The position numbers were made by a program, and so were the translations under genes. From Rhexocercosporidium sp. MPI-PUGE-AT-0058 (taxonomy: Eukaryota; Ascomycota; Leotiomycetes; Helotiales): a stretch of DNA of 64,000 nt. Location: the NCBI GenBank assembly GCA_020746875.1, contig JAGTJL010000004.1, positions 2,852,001 through 2,916,000 on the forward strand, read 5' to 3'. The notes under the pieces were generated by a model, which searched no databases, was not told the origin of the DNA, and was given only the letters and a program-made list of their open reading frames with translations. Positions within the stretch are counted from its first letter, which is position 1. Every line of letters starts with the position of its first letter. Shown here piece by piece: positions 45,252 through 55,548 of this stretch.

Positions 45252-45370
45252 AGGCCGGCTCAGGCGAGCTGCTCAGGGTGCTCAGGCGAGCTACTCAGAA
45301 TACTTACTCATGTTCCTCAGGCGAGTCGACTGGGTCGAGGGTGAGCCGAGGGTGATTAGCGCCTGAGCAA
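45252..45370. repeat. Degenerate ctcaggcgag repeats
   Basis: The sequence 'gctcaggcgagct' occurs twice within 40 nt, followed by 'cctcaggcgagtcg' and the reverse-complement-like 'gcgcctgagc' at the end. The segment is an imperfect tandem and inverted array upstream of the HET gene. Confidence 0.6.
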
Positions 45371-45772
45371 GAGAAGCAAGCTTACTAACTCTATCCAGGA
45401 CACAAGAATTGGAAAATTGGTTCATGATACCAGGCAGTTCGGTATTGGAATCTCAACTAAAATTAGAAAAAATAAGTCAGGGATTATTTAAATACCAGTT
45501 TTGGATCCTATTCAAAAGAGCCGCGCCAAACGGCCTTACTTACCAAAATGTGCAAATTCAACTTTATCGTAATTATACAAGCACGTATCGATCTATCGAG
45601 TACTCGTTTTAACTCCTCTTTATCACAAGTAATTGTACCAAACACACATAATACTGCTCTGTCATAAACAATCGATGGACGATTCTGTACGGTTTCAAAG
45701 AGCCTAATGGACGAATATATAGATACTAGGAGTATGCGTTTGGCGCTCCCCTCACCCTAATATGTAACGCCA

Positions 45773-46236
45773 CTAGATACTTTCCTTGAGCAAGGCATTG
45801 CTTATGCAGGGCCGCGTAATAAGGCGCGGTACGGCAGTTGTATTAAGGGTTATGATAGCTGGTTCGATAGCCTGGCCGCAGTTGAAAGCCTTGACGGCAC
45901 GGCCAATTGGAAGCCAGAATGATTTATTTGCTACTCTGAATTCGATCTTCTTGACCGCCGTGACGGCGATAATTCCCCTGGAGGGCACCACATTGACTAA
46001 GGTACGAGCATGAGCATGGCTTTACGTCTCTCTTCTCGCCATCGCATTCTCGCGATCCTCACGGCAATAGTTACTTGAGGAATGCAACGGTGGATGCCTG
46101 CACTTGGCACTCCTTTCATGCCATATGACCTGGCCAACAAAAGGTATACCTTCAGGTTTCCATCAAACGTTTGCGCCGTCCCTACAGTGCGAATGTCTAT
46201 CCAATAACAGCGTCGACTTATCATGCAACTTTCCAC
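45773..46236 (-). pseudogene. Decayed reading frame of unknown family
   Basis: Two minus-strand frames, 46236-45997 and 45991-45773, read plausibly protein-like (for example FDGNLKVYLLLARSYGMKGV and ANKSFWLPIGRAVKAFNCGQ) but are in different phases separated by a stop. No domain is recognised. It may be the relic of a host gene or an element lying next to repeat copy B. Confidence is low because such frames also arise by chance. Confidence 0.2.
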
Positions 46237-46600
46237 CCTAGGAAAGCACTTCTCGAGGTTACCTCGAGGAGTAACTTATGTCGAACCTATATAAAACGAT
46301 TGGATAAGACCTGCCGGTCTGAGTTCACCGCCGGGGTGAGGTGATATGTGCTGAGGCTAGGGAGATCATATACGAGAGAAAAGAGCTTTTAGTTCTTGGC
46401 TTAAACTATAAAAGAGATTACGAGAGAAGAGAAAGTTTACAAGGGAAAAGAGAAAGTAAAAAGACTACGAGGGGAGATTATAAAAGGACGAGGGGGAAAG
46501 TACTTAGAAAAAGAAAAGAAAAAGAAAGAGAAGAGGTAAGAGAGCGAGGGAATCTAAAGGTATATATATCTATTAAGTCTCTACTTTAAAGCTTTACATT
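46235..46600. repeat. Dispersed purine-rich repeat, copy B
   Basis: This is the partner of 36840-37335. Near its left end is a near-perfect palindrome (ctcgaggttacctcgag at 46252-46268), which is decayed in copy A. A 250-nt purine-rich tract of gagatta/cgagag/aaagag units follows. It may be a degenerated transposon end or LTR. Confidence 0.65.
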
Positions 46601-47008
46601 TACTTCTTTGAAGAGACTAATATTAAAATTACTTTTACTTTGTCTCCACACACACCTCGCTTTACGAAATGAGGCTCTTGGCCAAAAGAAATGCTAATAA
46701 ACAAAGGCAGATAAAGATAAAAAAAATTAACCACCTCCTCGCAGGTTATATACGTCCACCCGTGGTAATATAGGCTAGTAACCGGAGCTATGAATGAGAG
46801 GACAAATTTACAGGTAAAAAAGGCTCACCACACAAGTTCAACTTAATAACTTCCAGCCTTTAAGATATGCTAAATACTAAGCCTCCTCTGTACAGCTATT
46901 TAAGTCGATCGATGTTAAAATTGCGAGAAATTAGATGCCATTGATCTAGTCTCACTATTGCCTCTCAGCCCCACTCCCGCAGACTGGTGGTTGAAGGCCT
47001 AGTATTAT

Positions 47009-47399
47009 CCGCCAGAGCGAGTTACAGTCGGCGGGTCAAAGGAAGCAGTAGATTTCATTGACCCACCTCCCTGGCTCACGACTGATATATCTCCGCCGAA
47101 TAACATTATTTAAGGGAGGTGATCGTCAATTACTGCAGACTAATTAGTAGCCGCACAGCCTGACATTGTCCGCTATAGCCAATCACAGACGGCGGGGTCG
47201 AAGAAGCCAAATCTTTTTTTTTTAGCTAAACTGCCTTGCTAACTACCCACATATCTCCGCCGAATAACATTATTCAGGGGAAGGGGAAATCTTATCTTGT
47301 TTAAATGAGGGAAATTATCAACAGAGTAATCGTCATCACCTCCCAGCCCAACAACCGCGTGGCCTTGCATTTTCCGCCATAGCCTATTATAGCCAGCGG
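47009..47399. repeat. Three copies of a 26-bp inverted GC motif upstream of the amine oxidase
   Basis: Copies lie at 47009-47034, 47170-47195 and 47374-47399. Each reads CCGC(C/T)-N16-(G/A)GCGG with exactly 26 bp from end to end, and the inner 16 bases are also similar (a(t/g)agc near the left arm). Between them a 24-bp block is repeated exactly at 47087-47110 and 47251-47274. The whole looks like two to three diverged units of about 160-200 bp. The last copy ends 228 nt before the amine-oxidase ATG, so it may act as an upstream control region. CCG/CGG arms are what Zn2Cys6 dimers bind, but the 16-bp gap is an inference only. Confidence 0.7.
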
Positions 47400-47626
47400 G
47401 TCGGGGCCTGAATATACTTCCTTCTAATTTCAAGCTAGCCCATTGTAGTTCGATGCTTTGACGCGACGTCTGTTCATGAGAGAACTTAAACTACTTCGAT
47501 GACCATGAAAGGTATTTAACATCAACTGCTTTCCGTCGTTAGTCTACACGATGTTGGAATCATCGCAATACACTAGAAATCCTTCCTTTGCCAGCATCAC
47601 TTGTCCAGAGCTTTGTGTCGTTGAAA

Positions 47627-50600
47627 ATGCGACGAGATACTTCATTTGTTCTGCCCTTCCTCGGGTCTTTGGCCTCGATTGCCACGGTCTCCGGACATGT
47701 TGTCGAACATCGTGCGCCCATCGAGTCGCAGCACCATAACATCTTCTCACGACAAGCCGGCGATGGCGTTTGCAAGGTCACCCAACCCACCATAGAGGCC
47801 CCTTCTAAGAATATCTGGGCGGGCTTAACGAACCAAGAAATGGCCAATGCCATCGACTTTCTTTACAAGTCCAAGGAGTTGAACTTGACCCTCGATGGCG
47901 GAAGGTAGACTTCCCAACACATTTTTTCGCATATTTTTGCTGACACAGGTGCCTTTCAGTTGGGACAACTCTCTGTATGGACCCCTTCCCCCGCCCTATT
48001 CCCTTACGACCAGGCTAATGTTGTGTATAGTATAGACATCGATCTTCTGCAGCCCAACAAGTCTGATGTTCTCCCATTTCTGGCGGGCAAGGGAGCTGCT
48101 CCTCCGCGTTACGCCCGTGCAACCTTGATATTCGGTACCTCCATGGAGCCTTACATTCAAGAGTACATGATCGGGCCTCTATCGCAAGGAAACCAGACCA
48201 AGGCTCAGCCACTAAACTTCTTGTCCAACCGCAAGCCTGACAACAGACTTCGCGTGTATGACATGGACGGCTCAGCCAATTTCAGCAGTATCCTCAAGTC
48301 GCAAGCTAACGACATCATTAAAATCCTATGGAATATGGTATGTTATGCTAAGTTCATGATGGGAGTGCAGAATGAATTTCTTACTGACTGTTTTTTCTAT
48401 TAGAATGGCGACGAGTTCGGTTTTAGAACGGTTTCGCCTATCCGAGAAGAAAACGGCCAGGTCACAGTGTGGCAAGGCTTGAGGGGGGCCTCGACTAGTC
48501 TCTTTAACACAGGCACGATACTGCCGCAAGGACTCTATGTGAGAACCGACCGGACCGGCCGCGATCCTTCAAAATGGAAGATTACGGGCTGGCTGTACAA
48601 CAACATCTTCTACAGAAGCATTGATGAGTTCAAGACGGCCGCGACACAACCCGGCTTTGAGAAGCTGGGGATGGTTGTTGATGGCTCGTGGGCACAACTC
48701 GTAAAAGCTGGGGATGCATTGCCGTTCGATGAGCTCCCGCCTCCGGTCTCCGTCCAGCCTGGAGCCAAGAGATTTTCTGTCGATACGACGGAGAACTTCG
48801 TGTCCTGGAGTAGGTCCAAGTCTCCTTCCGGCAAACATCACACAGAAAAATCCAGGCTAACCATCTTTTAGTGGACTTCAGCTTCTACGTCTCGGTCAGC
48901 AGCGATAAGGGGGTCAGGTTGTTTGATATCAAGTACAAGGGCAAGCGAATTATTTACGAGGTACTTTGCATCTCGCCCCCCTTTGGCCTTTGGAATTGAA
49001 AGCTTACATTTCCCAGCTTGGCATGGAGGAAGCGCTTGCTCATTATGCGTGAGGAGCTACTTCCATAGCTGTTGCGGAAAGACACTAATTCATTCTTGCA
49101 GGGGCATCGATCCAGTCCAATCTGGCACATGGTAGGTCGTTCAGTTCAGGTACCCATCACGCGCTCACATGTTCAGTTACTTCGACACAGAATATGGGTT
49201 CGGGTCCAGCATAGTCTCCCTGGTAAATGGTAAAGAACACTCTCCAATTTGTATCAACCCCGACACGAGCTCACAGAATGGCAGGTTATGACTGTCCAGC
49301 TTACTCCACCTATTTGAACACCACATACATGGACGGAACTACGAGAGGTACCCAACCAAACGGGATCTGTAAGTCCAGTACCATCTCCCCTTGAGCGGGC
49401 ATTTCTGCTAACGTTGCCACAGGCATGTTTGAGATAACTGAGGACTTGCCCATTCAGAGGCACTCAGGCCGAGGCTTTACCAGCATCACCAAGAATATTG
49501 CTTTCAAGCTTCGCTCGGTCACAACGTTAGGGAACTACGATTACCAGACAACCTATGAGTTTCGGATGGATGGCTCTATGACCGTTGGAGTCAGAGCGTC
49601 AGGGTACATCCAGGCCGCCTACGCCGCCAAGAATGAAGAATATGGGTTCAATATCTACGACAACTTGTCTGGATCCATGCACGACCACGTCCTCACCTTC
49701 AAGGCCGACTTTGATATCTTGGGCGAGAAGAACTCTCTGCAAAAGGTCGAGTTTGTGCCTACCACTGAGACGTAAGCGTTCACCTGGCAATTGTGAAGTC
49801 AAGGCTGAATCATGAGTAGTTATGTCTGGAACGACGGAAAACCCCGCAACACCATGAAGGTTAAGAAGTCGTTCATTGCCACCGAGGACGAGGCCAAAAT
49901 CAACTGGTCCCCCAACGGCAACTCAATGTATTCTATTGTCAACAAGGACGCCAAGAACAAGTATGGCGAAGCCCCGGGGTACAGGTTCATGCCCGGTATG
50001 TTGGCCCTAGAGCGGCTACTATTGACATGCTAATGTGCTGACTACACGATGATAGCTGCCGGCGTCGCTGCTCTTACGATTCAAAACTCATCCGTCACTC
50101 AAAACGCCGCCAACCACGCCGACCACCACTTCTACGTGACCAAGCAAAAGGACACCGAAGCTCGCGCATCCAACCCGTATAACCTGTTTGACCCGGCCAA
50201 CCCAGCAGTGGACTTCGCCAAGTACTTGGATGGCGAATCTCTCGACCAGCAAGACCTGTAAGCAGCCCTCCTCTCCTTGCCCGTCTCTGTCCGCATCGAC
50301 TTACTCACTTGACAGCGTTGTCTGGTTCAACCTGGGCATGCACCACATGCCGCACACGGGCGACCTGCCCAACACCGTGTTCTCGACCGCCCACTCGGCC
50401 ATGACCATCGAGCCATTCAACTACCTGCCGGGAGATCCATCGCGTGCTACCACGCAGCAGATCCGTATCAACAGAGACTCGGGGGGCAATGGCTCTGTTA
50501 CAGAGTTCGGCGCTAAACACGCGACGTGCTCGGTGGACTCGGTATGCTATTACTACCCCCTTTCGGCTGAAGATGAGTTAGATAAAGCCTATGCTAATAT

Positions 50601-50709
50601 GAAGTTTTGTTTGCAGTGCCAGCTTGACCCCAAGGTCGAGATCTTGAACGCGACCATTGCGATCCAAAAGCTCCCGTACGATGGGACGCGGCCTAACCGC
50701 ATTGGTTAG
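47627..50709 (+). CDS. Secreted copper amine oxidase (topaquinone enzyme)
   Basis: Primary-amine oxidase turns amines into aldehydes with release of ammonia and hydrogen peroxide. I read 14 exons: 47627-47904, 47960-47974, 48031-48337, 48404-48809, 48872-48960, 49017-49048, 49102-49131, 49177-49229, 49285-49368, 49423-49771, 49820-49995, 50056-50257, 50316-50541 and 50617-50709. All junctions keep frame, giving 779 residues. The N-terminus is a signal peptide (MRRDTSFVLPFLGSLASIATVSG). The topaquinone precursor is Tyr470 in LGNYDY, the catalytic base is Asp389 in YFDTEYGFGSS (81 residues earlier, as in the family), copper ligands are His518 and His520 in MHDH, and the third is in HHMPH at 683-687. 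N-glycosylation sites fit secretion. Exon 2 has only 15 nt. A Zn2Cys6 regulator lies convergently downstream. Likely role: using extracellular amines as a nitrogen source. Confidence 0.93.
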
Positions 50710-51385
50710 CGGGCTCGGGCTTCAGTAGTTTCTCGGTGTAAGCTTGGTGTTGCATAATCTAGTGATAGTCTGATAGCGGGCGTTCGATTTAATATGTAAC
50801 TTGGTCCAATAAGCTCAGTGTTGACTATATGCCACGTCACGCCCGTGCATGATGCCTCTAATTTAGACGTCGAAAACTGACATCTCCATCCAGCGCCATT
50901 TCCGTGAAGAAACATTTAAGTAATTGTGGGATCAGTATTAATTCAGGCCGGCTTCTGAGGAGTTATCATTATAAATTTATCAGACGTGGCGAGTGCATCT
51001 AGGCCCTCCAACCCAGGTCTCTCACCCTCTTGGCTTGAGGACCAGACCAGGTAGAACTGCCACATCAAACTTGAGTTGGCCTCGGCTAGGTGCGCGCTCC
51101 CTTAGAAGTAGTAGTTGGCAACTTGATGGTGGAATTCAATTGTATGAAGGAGATGTTCAGTTTCCAGCTAGCTGAAATGTGAAATTTCACTCCTGGCCTT
51201 TGCCTCAGGTAATTAATTACTCCTTGATAATACCGTTTTAACAGGAGACCCCAGCAATCATCGCACACATAGTCCTAGTAGTTGCACAGTGTACTGATGG
51301 CTGTATTCTTCAGTTAGAATGATATATTCCCCAATGCTTCTATTAACGCCCATAAAAGGTATTCTAAACGCCTCGTCCCAAAAAA
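50710..51385. other. Intergenic between convergent genes
   Basis: This is the shared 3' flank of the amine oxidase (plus) and the Zn2Cys6 gene (minus). I see no coding signal. Moderately AT-rich patches occur at 50925-50990 and 51205-51245. Confidence 0.4.
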
Positions 51386-53170
51386 TCAAAAAGTGCAAAG
51401 AGGGGTTGCTGGGAGGGACAGATCTTGTCCAAGCCCTGTAGTGTCCCAAAAATCCGTACATCCATCCGACGGCGTCTTTTCATTGCACCCCCCATCGATA
51501 AGCGCCGCGTCGTACATATCAGCCATCTTCTTGCTGTCCCACACACCTTCACTCCGGTTGATAGTTCTCAACATTGTGATAGCCCTCATTTTCAGGTCGG
51601 AGTCGTCACAGAATGCAGCCACGAATGAAACAGGAGGGATCGTGTCGGCGTCAAAGCTGAAGATGGGGTGCGCCTTGGTACTGTCGGCGATGACGAGCTC
51701 GGCTTGGTTGAGAATGCCTTCAAAGTCCTGACGATCTAAAGGAACATCACTGCACGGCCCTTGCTTCAATATGGCCGACCATACCCTCTGGTGTAGCGAC
51801 AGTACCATCGCCTCGTTGAATTCTTCCTCGGAAACTGATGTGTGGTTGGTGTTCTCCAGATATAGGTTGAAGCGGCTCGTCCATCGATCAAACCGATTGC
51901 AGAAGTTCTGGAACTCCTGACGTTGCTCCTCAGTCATCGTGTCAGATGCGGCTTCCCCCGGTCCAAGCACTTCATCTTGCGGCCCCATGGGGCAGTGGCT
52001 GCCATCAGCCGGGTACCAAAAGTATTGGATGTCCAGATCAAACTTGAGTAACTCGCCACGGGCTGCGGAAGAAGATTGGAAAGGCTCATGATTGCCGTCA
52101 TCCGTCACCAGCCCGTAAGTAGAGAAGCTTCGGTGACGAACAAGCCGGCTATCCACGAAGAGGGACGCGTCGAGACCGAGTCGCGCGAACATGTCAGAGA
52201 GGCCGCAGAGAGCATTGTTATCGCACTTTATATTTGTGGGCTTCTTGGCTTGGGCTGAACCTGCTCCCTCAGCAGCGGAAGCGGCTTCCGAGTCCTGTAA
52301 TGAGTAGAGGAGGTCAGAGCCCGCCCGCAAGTGCCCGACGGCGCTGGCATAACGACCGTTCAAGTTGTCTATGCAGACGAAGATCAGGCAGCAGGTGAGA
52401 ATGGCCTGGAGGTCGAGTGAAGAAGGATTGGCCATGATCGGGGTGAGGTCAGATATTGCCTTGTTGTACTGCTGAATGGCGAATCTATCGTAACTCTGCT
52501 TCTCGGAGAGGCTGATATCGGAAGAGTCCTTCAACAGGAACGACCGATGTGAAGCGCCGAGCGAGATGAGAGCGTGCCTGACGTGGCTCGCCATGTGGCC
52601 GAATGGCAACACATAGCCGCACCAGAAATGGGTTAGGGAGGGAGAATATCCTATTAGGTCCTTCACGGTGCAGGAGGTGAGGTGAAAGAAGATAGAATTC
52701 TCGCGCTGGCTGCCCGGCATTGCCCCAAGGTCGGATAGGTAGAGGAAGTTCATGGCTCGCTTCGAAGCATCTAGCGCCTGAGACTTCGACTTGCTGAGAG
52801 GGTTTCGCTGGTTCCATGGTGGTGGTTCTTCGACTTGGAGGTAGCCATCGCACTTGTACCCGCCGTCCCAACAACGCTGGCAGGTGGGCTTCGCCTCGTC
52901 GCATTTCTTATGCCGAGCTCTTTGCCAGTGTTAGTTGACGTGGAGATACTAAGGGGGCGGTGAGGAAAACCGAGGGTCCTCACGAAATACTTACTTGCTG
53001 TTACAAGAGCCAAGTTAGAATCAGATATTACTCGAGTACAGTACATACATGTATCAGAAGGAAGTAAGTAGTACGCACCATGTCAGACATCCGGTACGGA
53101 CTTTAGGGAATTTTGCCCTTGCTTTTCTGCCCTGTGGATGCAGATACTTGCTTGACGGCTCACAGACCAT
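51386..53170 (-). CDS. Zn2Cys6 transcription factor
   Basis: The regulator has a fungal-type binuclear zinc cluster. The main exon, 52919-51386, begins inside the cluster. The first part lies in exon 53170-53079 (MVCEPSSKYLHPQGRK...KVRTGCLTC). Joining them in frame requires a 3-nt exon, CAA at 52997-52995, between introns of 81 and 75 nt. The result is a perfect C-x2-C-x6-C-x6-C-x2-C-x6-C cluster at Cys28, 31, 38, 45, 48 and 55, preceded by basic residues. Direct splicing from exon 1 to the main exon would give a TGA. The protein is 542 residues, and the C-terminal body resembles the Fungal_TF_MHR type (YDRFAIQQYNKAISDLTPIM, LTCCLIFVCIDNLNGRYASAVGHLRAG). It is convergent with the amine oxidase, so it could regulate amine use. 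That link is context only. Confidence 0.88.
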
Positions 53171-55548
53171 GGCTGCTGAACTTGGATGGTCTTGTCCGCC
53201 CAGAGTGCTTACATGGCATGGCAGCTGTTACAATTAGAGCCAGCGACGGAGACTCTTTACAAAGAACAAACATTCTGCATGCGTGAATCGTTGTGGAGGC
53301 CCTCTCCTTTGTATATTCATCGTCCTGGAGCTGTGGAGTCAACTACGCAGGGTAAGCCCGGGGCGGCTTGGGTGACTACGCTACTTTAAGATTTGAAGGA
53401 TTTTCTAGGATGGACGGGGGCACAATATCTTCGCCTCGTCTGTGCTGCTCCCAGAAATGCTTGTAGAATCAGGGGTTCTGTGGCGAATCATCTTTCATTT
53501 CCACTCCACAGGGCTGTGGCAATGTGCACAGCCTGTAAAAGTACGTTATCTTGGCCACGTACAGACTCGGGGCAATAAACGTTAATTTAGTTAGGTTCTG
53601 CGCTAACAAGGGTAATGAACGAATAACTCTTTTAGATTCGAAGGGATACTGCAATCTTATGCAGTTTGGGTTTAGTGCAGGACATATAAGCGTTTAATTG
53701 CCCCAAGTACGGACGAAGTATGAGGTGAGACTCATCAGAAACGAGTCACTCGGACAAGGCAGATTCTGCGATTTGCATCAGTGCCGGGACATTGGGGAAG
53801 GGACCGAGCGAGGAAAGGGAATGCCGGTACCCACCCACCCATCTCCTGGACTCTCGGTAGAGTGAGACTGCTTGCACCTGCAAGGAGAAGAAGTCAGTCG
53901 GGTAGACGTGTGCACTGCCTCCTTTATACGATTCCAAGAATTAAATCGCGTGAGGTTTGGCCTGAGCAGGTAGGCATGAGCCGAAGCTGAGCCGAGCCGA
54001 GCCGAGTGGAGGCTGAGCCTGAGCCAGTCTGAGCCAAAGGCGGCGGGAAATCACGTGAACACGAGGAATTGAAGGAGGCGCTTTCACTTTTTGAAACACT
54101 GCCCAATTTAATTAAAATTTTCATGCAAAGAGCACTCACATTTGAACATGAGAATACGAAGACTATTTATTCATTTTTTCTCTTTATTCTATAAGATTTG
54201 CAACGCTAAATTTGCAAATAAGGCAGCAAATAAACTTTAAAATATCTCATCTCGTGCAAGATTGATCACGTAATTAACTAGCATAGAACGAACACCCTCG
54301 CTCGCCAGATATCCCATCCCAAGTAATACATTAAACCCAGTTGGATCCAACTCATCCCGCCACGAGTCGCGCCTCTCTTCCAATCTCTTACAATCTCTTA
54401 CAATTCCCTTTACGTTGCCTTTCCTCTCAAACCAATAATCTTCACAACCGCATCCCCTTCCCTCCTATCCCGTGGACTGGCATAAACACAATTTAGCGCC
54501 ATTCGAAAGGAGACCTCCTTTTCGCAACAACACAACCCAGCTACCACGACTTCTAAAAAGTGTTCTAGAAAGCTACAAGCATTATCTTAAACTCTTAATT
54601 TCCTTTGATCTTCTTAGAATTCTTTTAATTATCGAACTGCATTCGATGCGGCCACCTGAAATTATGGCGCTAAAATGTGCAAGCGAGTTGCCAGTCCAGG
54701 GATACCATCTCCTATCATCCACGATCGATCTCCTATTCCCAAAAATTCGACACGTCGTCGGCGAGACATCACAAAAGGCCTCCACTACCTCCACCACATC
54801 TAATGACCGTCAATTCACCATTCAACACCAGCACCGCACACCGTATATACATCCAGCCCCCTTCCAATTTCAATTCCAATTCCCCTCTTAATCACAATCA
54901 CAATCACAATCTACAAGCAAACTCCTCTAACGTTGCCTGAACCTGACCTACTCTATTGTTACCGTACGCGACTCGTGCACGCGCTAGAGATATCCCACAC
55001 TCCTGAGATACAGCTGCATGTGGTATAATTATTTACTTCATTTATTTTTGTCTTTTTAGTCTCCTATCGGTACGTACCCATCCTAAAATCTATCCCATTC
55101 ACGCCCACCCCCTCTCACGAGTCGTGATCAAAAAAAAGTCGATTTATCTCCGTCCTGTACCATCCAGATGAGCCAGTCCAGAGTCCAGACCATAAAAACG
55201 GAATCGTTCAATCGTGTGTGTACGTACGCCGAGATCGCCTCGCCTGCATGGTTAACTACTCTCTCCTCTCCCAGCCCATCCCACAACACACTCCCCCGAT
55301 TCTCTAAACCCCCAAAGGCATGTATCGCACTTGCAGCTGAGTAGCTTTTCCATGGCAAAACTCCACACTCCCACACTCCCTCATCTCTCTCTCTCCCCTT
55401 GCATCCGCCTCATCCAAACTCCCTCGCATTGAGAAATCATATGATCGTCAAATTCATCATCCAGCATCCAACATCCAACATGCGACATTCAGTTCCCGTC
55501 ATCTTATCCCACCAAAACGCCGCACTGTGCGAGAGACAAGCATAGAAC
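53171..55548. other. Intergenic; possible leader-like or coding remnant near 54.3-54.95 kb
   Basis: This 2.4 kb region separates the Zn2Cys6 gene and the aquaglyceroporin (both minus). It holds 'gagcc' repeats at 53980-54040. The plus strand at 54300-54480 is pyrimidine-rich like a fungal leader, followed by short frames ending in an asparagine- and serine-rich segment (NFNSNSPLNHNHNHNLQANSSNVA, near 54862-54940). No domain or coherent gene can be built, so I do not call one. Confidence 0.4.
53980..54040. repeat. gagcc/gctga microsatellite-like repeat
   Basis: Repeated units gccgagccgagccgag and gctgagcctgagcc form an imperfect short array in the intergenic region. It is unrelated by sequence to the ctcaggcgag array at 45.3 kb apart from base composition. 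Confidence 0.6.

Larger units (their letters stand above)
44627..47626. other. Gene-poor, repeat-rich intergenic stretch
   Basis: This 3 kb region lies between the divergent HET-ankyrin locus (minus) and the copper amine oxidase (plus). It contains short gctcaggcgag-type repeats at about 45252-45370 and a faint decayed minus-strand reading frame at 45773-46236. It also holds copy B of a dispersed repeat (46235-46600) and three copies of a 26-bp inverted GC motif (47009-47399). I see no intact gene. Confidence 0.5.
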
